Made by a program: the position numbers and the translations under genes
NCBI GenBank assembly: GCA_027070475.1
Contig: JALXDT010000092.1
Location: 1-7,141, forward strand
Source: Candidatus Aminicenantota bacterium
GTDB taxonomy: Bacteria; Acidobacteriota; Aminicenantia; JAMOAD01
Direction: 5' to 3'
DNA: 7,141 nucleotides
Part shown: one piece after another, positions 1-5,743 of the stretch
How the letters are laid out: every line of letters begins with the position of its first letter
Numbering within the stretch: the stretch's first letter is position 1
The notes under the pieces: generated by a model
Database searches by the model: none
The model's input: only the letters and a program-made list of their open reading frames with translations
What the model was told of the DNA's origin: nothing

Positions 1-242
1 CTCAATCAGTAGGTGTTAAGTTAAGTATTTCTCCCCAGAAAATAAAGAGAATAGAAGCAAAAAAAGGAGATATCTTCTTTTTAACAACAGATGGTCTCCA
101 TGAAATGTTCACTAACAATGAGATTGTGAATGTTTTTAAAAACAGAGAAGTAAAAGATGCTGTATCTTTTTTAGTTAATCAAGCTCTTTTAAGAGGGAGT
201 AAGGATAATGTCACAGGCCTCGCATTTAAATTTAATATCTAA
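1..242 (+). CDS. PP2C-family Ser/Thr protein phosphatase, C-terminal fragment (5' end outside window)
   Basis: An open frame enters from the left edge (first full codon at 3) and stops with TAA at 240-242, giving the last 79 residues of a protein. The fragment reads GDIFFLTTDGLHEM around residues 22-35 and ends with a KDNVT motif (67-71) just before the C-terminus. These match the two C-terminal signature blocks of PP2C (PPM) phosphatases: the DG block, whose Asp (D30) coordinates the catalytic metal, and the DN block (D68, N69). The spacing between them, with an amphipathic A-x-x-L-V-N-x-A helix, is typical of bacterial Stp/PrpC enzymes, which dephosphorylate Ser/Thr residues and oppose Hanks-type kinases. 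A SpoIIE/RsbU-type PP2C-like phosphatase is less likely because of the DNVT ending, but the missing N-terminal part prevents a firm choice. The gene overlaps plsC by 35 bp in another frame, suggesting co-transcription. Confidence 0.8.
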   Translation, partial: QSVGVKLSISPQKIKRIEAKKGDIFFLTTDGLHEMFTNNEIVNVFKNREVKDAVSFLVNQALLRGSKDNVTGLAFKFNI

Positions 243-969
243 ATTTTTTGTGTATGTAAGAAATATAATAGCAGCTATTTTATTGATTTTTTTTATAATA
301 GTTTCAATCATTCCCACAATTATTGTATATTTGACAGGCTGGCAGACAGTTTTAACATCATATGCCAAGTTCGCTATTTCTGTTCTAATGTTTGTTTTAG
401 GTTTAAAGCTAAAGGTTATTAATTTTAATAAAGAAAGATTTAAGAATAAGCAGTGGATTATTATTGGGAATCACACAAGTTTTCTTGATCCAATTATCCT
501 TTTCAAAATTTTTCCCGGAACTCTGAGATTCTTTTACAAATCGGGGGTTGACAAAATTCCAGTCATTTCATGGGCTTTAAAGGTCGCACACTTTATCTCT
601 GTAGATAGAGAAAATCCCAGAAAAGCTGAAGAAGCGGTAAGAAGAGCTATTAACATAATAAAGGAAGAAAAAGAGGATAGTATCGGAATTTTCCCTGAAG
701 GAACAAGAAGCTTAGATGGAAAACTCAAGAGATTTAAAAGAGGAGCATTTGTTCTAGCCAAGGAACACCAGCTACCTATATTACCGGTTTATTTCCAAGG
801 TTTTTATTATGCAATGCCAAAAGGTAGAAGTCTTATATATCCAGCAAAGCTAACTATTGAGTTTCTACCTCCCATCCCAAAGGAAGAAGTGGAGACAAAA
901 TCTGACAAAGAGCTCAGAGATTTTGCATTTAATCTCTTCAAAGAAATGGAGTCCAACAGGAATCTATAA
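208..969 (+). CDS. plsC: 1-acyl-sn-glycerol-3-phosphate acyltransferase (PlsC/LPLAT family)
   Basis: A 253-residue membrane-associated acyltransferase that would transfer a second acyl chain to lysophosphatidic acid, giving phosphatidic acid for phospholipid synthesis. Family motifs appear in order: catalytic HX4D (His89 to Asp94, NHTSFLD), a motif II region ending in VDR (132-134), FPEGTRS (162-168), which binds the glycerol-phosphate substrate, and the proline motif LPILPVY (189-195). A long hydrophobic N-terminus (about 13-43, then 51-70) anchors it to the inner membrane. Length is normal for the family. The ATG at 208 is preceded by GAGGGAG (193-199) at 8 nt spacing, so I prefer it to the GTG at 250, which would avoid the overlap with the phosphatase gene but has no ribosome site. 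Exact acyl-chain or lysolipid specificity cannot be read from the sequence. The 3' end overlaps convergent cheW by 6 bp. Confidence 0.9.
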   Translation: MSQASHLNLISKFFVYVRNIIAAILLIFFIIVSIIPTIIVYLTGWQTVLTSYAKFAISVLMFVLGLKLKVINFNKERFKNKQWIIIGNHTSFLDPIILFKIFPGTLRFFYKSGVDKIPVISWALKVAHFISVDRENPRKAEEAVRRAINIIKEEKEDSIGIFPEGTRSLDGKLKRFKRGAFVLAKEHQLPILPVYFQGFYYAMPKGRSLIYPAKLTIEFLPPIPKEEVETKSDKELRDFAFNLFKEMESNRNL

Positions 970-1443
970 GGATTTTTCTATAACTTCTTTTTCTTCAGGT
1001 GAAAGTATCTTGTCTATATCAATAAAAATCACAAGTCTATCATCTAATTTCCCCACTCCTGCCAAAAATTCTGAACCTATTTTGCTTACCAATGGAGGAG
1101 TAGGTTCAATTAAATTGGATGGAATTCTTAAAACTTCAGTAACACTATCGACCAAAAATCCTATAAAATGATTATCTATCTTTGTGACTATTATTTTTGT
1201 ATCTTTATTATCCTTAGATTCCTCAAAATTAAATCTTTTCCTCAAGGATACAATAGGGATAACCATACCCCTTAAATTTATAACACCTTCTATAAAATCC
1301 GGGGAATCTGGAATTGGTGTAATATCCACAGGCTTTATAATCTCCTGAACTTTTAAAATATCTATGACATACTCTTCATTTCCTATTTTGAATCCGACAA
1401 CCTGCTTTACTATATTCTCTTCACTTTTATTCTTTTCTTCCAT
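964..1443 (-). CDS. cheW: CheW-like chemotaxis adaptor protein
   Basis: A 159-residue single-domain CheW, the cytoplasmic scaffold that couples methyl-accepting chemoreceptors to the histidine kinase CheA. The domain fills the protein from about residue 12: VVGFKIGNEEYVIDI at the start, the hallmark INLRG (55-59) with the conserved Arg58, VDSVTEVLRI (98-107), and the closing GKLDDRLVIFIDIDKIL strand-helix. No CheY receiver domain is attached, so it is CheW rather than CheV. The first ten residues are charged and probably disordered. The ATG (complement of 1441-1443) follows an AGGAGGT site 4 nt upstream, the strongest ribosome site in the window. No cheA, cheY or receptor gene lies nearby, so within this window it is an orphan. 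Its stop codon lies inside the last codons of convergent plsC, and it is transcribed divergently from nuoJ. Confidence 0.95.
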   Translation of the reverse strand: MEEKNKSEENIVKQVVGFKIGNEEYVIDILKVQEIIKPVDITPIPDSPDFIEGVINLRGMVIPIVSLRKRFNFEESKDNKDTKIIVTKIDNHFIGFLVDSVTEVLRIPSNLIEPTPPLVSKIGSEFLAGVGKLDDRLVIFIDIDKILSPEEKEVIEKSL

Positions 1444-1447
1444 CTTG

Positions 1448-1454
1448 ACCTCCT
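1448..1454 (-). promoter_or_regulatory. Strong ribosome binding site of cheW
   Basis: The complement reads AGGAGGT, a full match to the anti-Shine-Dalgarno core, 4 nt before the cheW ATG. It fixes that start and contrasts with nuoJ on the other side of the same intergenic region, which has no such site. Confidence 0.85.
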
Positions 1455-1476
1455 CTTAAAATATTTACTATATGAT

Positions 1477-1505
1477 TTTTTAGCATAAAAAATGTTTTCA
1501 GTCAA
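1477..1505 (-). promoter_or_regulatory. Possible sigma70-type promoter for cheW
   Basis: On the minus strand TTGACT (complement of 1500-1505, 5 of 6 matches to the -35 consensus) is followed after 17 nt by TAAAAA (complement of 1477-1482, 4 of 6 matches to the -10 consensus). Transcription would begin near 1470, about 27 nt before the cheW ATG, leaving room for its ribosome site. The -35 box lies across the edge of the left copy of the direct repeat. The -10 box is weak and the region is AT-rich, so chance matches are easy. A flagellar-type (sigma28) promoter was looked for and not seen. Confidence 0.35.
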
Positions 1506-1525
1506 TCTTTAGTTTTCAGTCAATC
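1494..1525. repeat. Tandem pair of 14-bp direct repeats in the cheW-nuoJ divergent region
   Basis: GTTTTCAGTCAATC occurs at 1494-1507 and again, perfectly, at 1512-1525, with a period of 18 bp and a 4-bp spacer. A shorter related piece (CTTTCAG) occurs at 1538-1544. The pair lies between the putative cheW and nuo promoters, and the left copy contributes to the proposed cheW -35 box. Exact 14-bp repetition in so short a region suggests binding sites for a regulator, but a local duplication without function would look the same. Confidence 0.6.
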
Positions 1526-1552
1526 ATTATTTTTATACTTTCAGCAGTTTTT

Positions 1553-1605
1553 AAAAAATAAATATTTTATGTTTTGTTGAAAAAACAAAAACAATAAAAT
1601 AAAAT
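1553..1605 (+). promoter_or_regulatory. Promoter of the nuoJKLMN operon with UP-like A/T element
   Basis: TTGAAA at 1577-1582 (5 of 6 matches to the -35 consensus), a 17-nt spacer, and TAAAAT at 1600-1605 (5 of 6 to the -10 consensus) form a near-ideal housekeeping promoter. The stretch just upstream (1553-1570) is pure A/T with A- and T-runs, as in an UP element. A start 6-8 nt after the -10 box would fall at 1612-1614, which is 1-3 nt before the nuoJ ATG. A second -10-like TATACT at 1534-1539 lacks a convincing -35. The low-complexity A-rich background lowers confidence somewhat. Confidence 0.6.
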
Positions 1606-1614
1606 AAAAAACAA

Positions 1615-2100
1615 ATGCTTGAAACTATAATTTTTTTAGTATTGGCGTTGATTATAACAGGCGGAGGAATTTACATCCTTTTATCCAAAGAACCTGTATA
1701 CTCTGTTTTTGCTCTTGTTGTTTCCCTTCTTTCAATGGCAGGTATTTTTGCTCTGTTTGGCGCTACCTTTATCGCAGCTCTGCAAATAATCATTTATGCA
1801 GGAGCCGGAGTTGTAATGATCGTTATGGCGGTAATGTTTTATAAGTATGAACATAATTCTCTTACAAAACTAAAAAAATGGTGGCTCGGAGCTCTTTTAC
1901 TTTTTGTTCTATTTTTGGATCTTTCAGCTATTCTGTTTAAGTTTGAAAAATCAGCTCTTTCACTTAATCCGACTTCCACAGTTGAACTTTCCAAAGAATT
2001 CTTTAAACACTATATTTATCCCTTTGAGTTGGTATCCGTATTGATTATAGTGGGGATCGTAGGAGTGCTTATTTTTGCAAAAGAGAGGAAAAACAAATGA
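1615..2100 (+). CDS. nuoJ: NADH-quinone oxidoreductase subunit J
   Basis: A 161-residue membrane subunit of complex I (ND6 homologue) with about five transmembrane helices (roughly 2-22, 28-48, 53-75, 89-109, 136-156). It carries the family signature NPVYS-like EPVYS (26-30) and ALQIIIYAGA (55-64). This is the third helix with the pi-bulge and Tyr61, which in known structures helps couple quinone reduction to proton movement. The C-terminal PFELVSVLIIVGIVGVLIFAKER-type helix is also typical. Length is slightly below the E. coli protein (184) because the C-terminal extension is missing. The start is fixed by the normal family N-terminus, but the upstream 35 bases contain no G, so there is no Shine-Dalgarno site. 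It is the first gene of the operon here, which is unusual because nuoI normally precedes it. Its last four bases overlap nuoK (ATGA). Confidence 0.95.
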   Translation: MLETIIFLVLALIITGGGIYILLSKEPVYSVFALVVSLLSMAGIFALFGATFIAALQIIIYAGAGVVMIVMAVMFYKYEHNSLTKLKKWWLGALLLFVLFLDLSAILFKFEKSALSLNPTSTVELSKEFFKHYIYPFELVSVLIIVGIVGVLIFAKERKNK

Positions 2101-2399
2101 TTTGCGGTTATTCTGTGATATTTCTCTCTATTGTTCTTTTTTTAATAGGAATTGCAATATTTATTTCAAAGAAAACTTTCATAATGATGTTAATCGGAGC
2201 TGAATTTTCTTTAAATGCAATAAATTTGTTGCTTGTTTTCTTTTCAAAGGTTAAAAATAATCTTGACGGACAAATATTTGTTATTTTCAGCCTTACTGTT
2301 GCTGCAATTGAAGTTGCGACAGGGATAGCAATAGCTGTTATTCTTTATAGAAAACACAAAATTCAAAAGAGAGAGGATTTAAAGGAGCTTAAAGGATGA
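2097..2399 (+). CDS. nuoK: NADH-quinone oxidoreductase subunit K
   Basis: A 100-residue subunit (ND4L homologue), the same length as the E. coli protein, with three transmembrane helices (about 4-23, 28-49, 60-83). The two glutamates that carry the proton path through this subunit are at exactly the E. coli positions: Glu36 in the GAE motif of helix 2 and Glu72 in the AAIEVATG motif of helix 3. The signature LIGAEFSLNAINLL and the IFSLTVAAIEVATGIAI stretch leave no doubt about the family. The C-terminus carries a short charged tail (KHKIQKREDLKELKG) on one side of the membrane. The ATG overlaps the nuoJ stop (ATGA) and follows AGAGAGG (2082-2088) at 8 nt, implying translational coupling. Its own stop overlaps the nuoL start in the same way. 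Confidence 0.97.
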   Translation: MICGYSVIFLSIVLFLIGIAIFISKKTFIMMLIGAEFSLNAINLLLVFFSKVKNNLDGQIFVIFSLTVAAIEVATGIAIAVILYRKHKIQKREDLKELKG

Positions 2400-4270
2400 T
2401 CTGGGTTTTAATCTTTCCCCTACTATCTTCATTTTTGCTTGTTGTTTTCGGGAAGTATTTATCGAAAAAGATAGTTTCTTTTACCGCTCCTCTGTCAATT
2501 CTAATCTCATTCATTATTAGCCTTTTTTATTTTTCAAGAGCATCTGAAGGAATTATTTACAAAATTTACAATTGGATAAGCGTAGGTAATCTCAAAATAG
2601 ATATAGCTTTAAAATGGGATCCGCTTTCTTCTGTAATGGTTCTTATGGTAACAGGTGTTAGCTTTTTAATCCATGTTTATGCCACAGGCTATATGCATGA
2701 GGATAAATCATTTTCAAGATTCTTCGCCTATATGAATCTTTTCACCTTTTTTATGCTCGTACTTGTATTATCCTCTTCCATAATAATGATGTTTGTGGGT
2801 TGGGAAGGAGTCGGTCTCTGTTCATATCTTTTGATAGGCTTTTGGTTTGAAAAGGAATCAGCTTCAAAAGCGGGAATGAAAGCCTTTATAGTTAACAGAA
2901 TAGGTGATTTAGGCTTTTTGATAGGAATTTTCTGGATTCTTTACACTGTTAAAAGCGCTGATTTTGATTTGATAAATGCAGCGGCGGTTTCAGGGAAAAT
3001 TCCGGTTGCAATAGCTTCTCTTATAGGTATTTTACTATTTATCGGAGCAACCGGTAAGTCAGCTCAAATTCCTCTCTATGTCTGGCTTCCCGATGCAATG
3101 GAGGGACCAACTCCTGTGAGTGCTCTCATCCATGCAGCCACTATGGTTACCGCGGGAGTTTATATGATAGTAAGGCTTAATGGCTTGTTCTCAGTTGCCC
3201 ACTTTGCATCAACGGTTGTTGCCGTAGTGGGAGTTTTTACTGCATTTTATGCTGCTACGATTGCAATAACTCAAAATGATATAAAGAAGGTCTTAGCATA
3301 CTCCACAATAAGTCAGATAGGTTATATGATATTTGCTGCGGGGATCGGAGCTTACAGTGCAGCTATTTTTCATCTTATTACCCATGCTTTTTTTAAGGCA
3401 TTACTATTTTTAGGAGCGGGAAGCGTAATCCATGCAATGGGTGGGATTCAGGATATGAGGAAAATGGGAAATTTAAGAAAATACATGCCTGTAACTTTTT
3501 ATACCTTTCTTATAGCAGGACTTGCTATCTCCGGGATTCCTGGCTTTGCAGGATTTTTCAGTAAAGATGAAATATTAGCAAGCTCCTATTTTTCAGGACA
3601 TAAAATCCTATGGAGCATCGGAGTTTTAACAGCTCTTCTTACTGCTTTTTACATATTCAGACTTATTTTTATGACTTTTTACGGTAAAGAAAGAATGGAT
3701 GAGGAAACAAAGCATCATCTTCACGAATCCCCTAAGAGTATGACAATCCCTCTTATAATATTGGCTTTTTTTGCTGCTATCGGAGGATATGTATCTTTAC
3801 CTAAATTTATTTCAGAACACAGTATTTGGGAAGAATACCTGCATAAAATCATATATGTAAAAAGTGAGCTTCATTTTATCCACAGTATTGAGCTTAACCT
3901 TACTCTGCTTTCATCTGCTCTTGCGTTTTTAGGTGTTTTAATCGCATGGTATCTTTATGTTAAAAAACCAAATCTTCCTATAATAATAAGTAATAAAATT
4001 CCGTTTATTTATAAATTATTATTAAACAAATATTATGTTGATGAAATTTATGAGTTTGTATTTGTGAACCCATTTGTTTTTGGTTCCGAAGGAATTTACG
4101 AATGGTTTGATAAACCTGTCATAGACGGCACAGTTAATGGTTCCGGCAAAACCACTCTGTTTTTAGGTAAACTATTATCCAAGTTGCAAACAGGTCAGAT
4201 CAGAGATTATATTTATAGTATTCTTTTCGGTGTTGCATTGCTTTTAACATTATTATTAATGGGAGTGTAA
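2396..4270 (+). CDS. nuoL: NADH-quinone oxidoreductase subunit L (antiporter-like proton-pumping subunit)
   Basis: A 624-residue, about 16-helix subunit (ND5 homologue) at the distal end of the membrane arm. The proton-channel residues can be placed: Glu137 (GWEGVG, TM5), Asp171 (NRIGD), Lys221 (ATGKSAQ, TM7), His246 (LIHAATMVTAGVY), His326/His330 and Lys334 (FHLITHAFFKAL), and Lys390 (FFSKDEIL, TM12). The motif PLYVWLPDAMEGPTPVSALIH (226-246) is diagnostic. After TM15 (about 500-522) the sequence continues into the long amphipathic traverse helix (about 530-600), which braces NuoM and NuoN, and a final anchor helix (604-622). This extension, and the family-typical GSGKTT...LQTGQIRDY segment, separate NuoL from Mrp antiporters. 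The start overlaps the nuoK stop and follows AAAGGAG (2381-2387). Full length, no damage seen. Confidence 0.97.
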   Translation: MIWVLIFPLLSSFLLVVFGKYLSKKIVSFTAPLSILISFIISLFYFSRASEGIIYKIYNWISVGNLKIDIALKWDPLSSVMVLMVTGVSFLIHVYATGYMHEDKSFSRFFAYMNLFTFFMLVLVLSSSIIMMFVGWEGVGLCSYLLIGFWFEKESASKAGMKAFIVNRIGDLGFLIGIFWILYTVKSADFDLINAAAVSGKIPVAIASLIGILLFIGATGKSAQIPLYVWLPDAMEGPTPVSALIHAATMVTAGVYMIVRLNGLFSVAHFASTVVAVVGVFTAFYAATIAITQNDIKKVLAYSTISQIGYMIFAAGIGAYSAAIFHLITHAFFKALLFLGAGSVIHAMGGIQDMRKMGNLRKYMPVTFYTFLIAGLAISGIPGFAGFFSKDEILASSYFSGHKILWSIGVLTALLTAFYIFRLIFMTFYGKERMDEETKHHLHESPKSMTIPLIILAFFAAIGGYVSLPKFISEHSIWEEYLHKIIYVKSELHFIHSIELNLTLLSSALAFLGVLIAWYLYVKKPNLPIIISNKIPFIYKLLLNKYYVDEIYEFVFVNPFVFGSEGIYEWFDKPVIDGTVNGSGKTTLFLGKLLSKLQTGQIRDYIYSILFGVALLLTLLLMGV

Positions 4271-5743
4271 ATGTTATTCTATGTGTTAGGCTTACCTTTT
4301 CTTTTTGCTCTTTTAATCTTGATTATTCCTAATAAATCAAAAAGGATAATTATTCCGATTTCAGGTTTTCTTTCACTGGGACACTTTATTTTAACGCTGA
4401 TATTGTATTTAAAATATGATATAACGGGAGCTAACTTCCAATTTGTAATAAACAAAAGCTGGATTTCTCCCGGCATTAATTTTCATATAGGTGTTGATGG
4501 TGTAAGTTTGCTCCTTATTCTTCTGACAGCATTTCTCTTTCCGATCTCATTTTTCGCTTCCGTAAAATCCATTACAAAGAGGGAAAAGGGTTTTGCATTC
4601 TTTATGTTCCTGCTTGAAGGAGGAGTTATAGGTGTTTTTGTTTCTCTTAATGTCTTGCTCTTTTACCTTTTCTGGGAGATCATGCTTATCCCTATGTATT
4701 TTATAATCGGAGTTTGGGGAAGTAAGAACAGAATTTATGCAAGCTTTAAGTTTGTTTTATATACTATGGTTGGTAGCCTTTTGATGCTTATTGCCATTAT
4801 TTTTTATTTTAAAGCAACGGGGGGGACAAGCTTTGAACTTACCGATTGGCTGGCAAAAGGTCCTCTTTCAAACCCAGCCCAAAAATGGTTATTCCTGGCT
4901 TTTGCTCTTGCTTTTATGATTAAGGTTCCTGTGTTTCCATTTCACACATGGCTTCCCGATGCTCATACTGAAGCTCCCACTGCAGGTTCCGTGATTCTTG
5001 CGGGAGTTCTTTTAAAAATGGGAGTTTACGGTTTTATAAGATTCGGTATACCATTGTTCCCCGATGCTTTTATGAAATACAGGGAATCATTGATTATTCT
5101 TTCCGTTATCGGGGTTATTTACGGTGGAATGATGGCTTTAATTCAAAAGGACATAAAACGTCTTGTGGCATATTCAAGTGTTTCTCATATGGGAATGATA
5201 ATGTTAGGACTTCTTGCTTTAAATATTGAAGGATTCAAGGGTAGTGTTTATCAGATGTTAAACCATGGGTTATCAACAGGTGCACTATTTTTACTTGTAG
5301 GAATTATTTATGAAAGAACCCACACAAGACAGATTTCCGATTACGGAGGTGTGGCAAAATTAATGCCTGTCTACTCGGCTGTTTTCATGCTTATAATGTT
5401 TTCATCAGCCGGTTTACCGGGGTTAAACGGTTTCATTGGAGAATTTTTAATCCTATGGGGTACTTTTGAAGCAAATAAACTCATAGCTGTTTTCGCAGCA
5501 ACTGGTATCATAATAGGGGCTGCTTATCTTTTATGGCTTTACAGAAGGGTTTTCAACGGACCTGTTAAGGAAGGATTAAAGGAAAAAGTATTTGATTTGA
5601 ATATCAGAGAAATCTTATATATAGTTCCAATAATCATCCTCGTGATATGGATGGGGGTATATCCCTCCACTTTTACCAAAATGATTAAAATTCCCCATTC
5701 TATCCAAAAGCATCTGATTATAAAGGGAGGAGTCGAAAAGTGA
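4271..5743 (+). CDS. nuoM: NADH-quinone oxidoreductase subunit M (antiporter-like proton-pumping subunit)
   Basis: A 490-residue, about 14-helix subunit (ND4 homologue) sitting between NuoL and NuoN. Key channel residues: Glu136 (FWEIMLIPMY, TM5), Lys218 (MIKVPVFPFHTWLPDAH, TM7), Lys249 (LLKMGVYG, TM8), His306 (SSVSHMG), His332 (LNHGLSTGALF) and Glu391 (GFIGEFLIL, TM12). The Glu in place of the TM12 Lys, and the PTAGSVILAGVLLKMG motif, distinguish NuoM from NuoL and NuoN. Length is close to E. coli NuoM (509). The ATG directly follows the nuoL TAA, with GGGAG (4261-4265) just upstream, so translation is coupled. A run of seven G (4819-4825, codons 183-185) lies in the middle of the gene. It is unusual in such AT-rich DNA, but the frame is intact through it. 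Confidence 0.97.
   Translation: MLFYVLGLPFLFALLILIIPNKSKRIIIPISGFLSLGHFILTLILYLKYDITGANFQFVINKSWISPGINFHIGVDGVSLLLILLTAFLFPISFFASVKSITKREKGFAFFMFLLEGGVIGVFVSLNVLLFYLFWEIMLIPMYFIIGVWGSKNRIYASFKFVLYTMVGSLLMLIAIIFYFKATGGTSFELTDWLAKGPLSNPAQKWLFLAFALAFMIKVPVFPFHTWLPDAHTEAPTAGSVILAGVLLKMGVYGFIRFGIPLFPDAFMKYRESLIILSVIGVIYGGMMALIQKDIKRLVAYSSVSHMGMIMLGLLALNIEGFKGSVYQMLNHGLSTGALFLLVGIIYERTHTRQISDYGGVAKLMPVYSAVFMLIMFSSAGLPGLNGFIGEFLILWGTFEANKLIAVFAATGIIIGAAYLLWLYRRVFNGPVKEGLKEKVFDLNIREILYIVPIIILVIWMGVYPSTFTKMIKIPHSIQKHLIIKGGVEK
5725..5732 (+). promoter_or_regulatory. Ribosome binding site that supports the GTG start of nuoN
   Basis: GGGAGGAG lies 7 nt before the GTG at 5740, inside the last codons of nuoM. 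No ATG is available near this point, and the next in-frame Met is about residue 76, so this site decides the start. The GTGA overlap (GTG start, TGA stop of nuoM) gives tight coupling. Confidence 0.85.

Noticed and set aside
534..761. Minus-strand open frame inside plsC
   Set aside because: It lies fully antisense to the conserved acyltransferase core and has no supporting start signal.
916..937. Inverted repeat (7-bp stem AGAGATT/AATCTCT, 8-nt loop) as a terminator for cheW
   Set aside because: The stem is short and AT-rich, lies in plsC coding sequence, and is followed on the minus strand only by an interrupted T-rich stretch. It is probably chance.
857..1171. Plus-strand open frame across the plsC-cheW junction
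   Set aside because: It lies half in plsC and half antisense to cheW, has low-complexity Ser-rich content, and shows no ribosome site or recognisable domain. It is a shadow of the two real genes.
1572..1590. Inverted repeat TTTTGTT/AACAAAA near the nuo promoter
   Set aside because: It is a 7-bp stem with a single G-C pair in low-complexity A/T DNA, with no following T-run on either strand. It overlaps the -35 box and is better explained by A/T composition.
3710..3733. Histidine cluster (KHHLHESP) in NuoL, a possible metal site
   Set aside because: A His-rich HESP loop at this position is common in NuoL proteins and needs no special function.
4127..4156. P-loop-like GSGKTT in NuoL (residues 582-587)
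   Set aside because: The residue that should be Gly/Ala at the start of a Walker A motif is Thr579. The segment falls in the region before the last helix, where the NuoL family normally has a similar VNG...LQTG sequence. It is a family feature, not an ATP site.
4279..4476. Minus-strand open frame inside the 5' end of nuoM
   Set aside because: It is antisense to a well-conserved gene, with no domain and no ribosome site.
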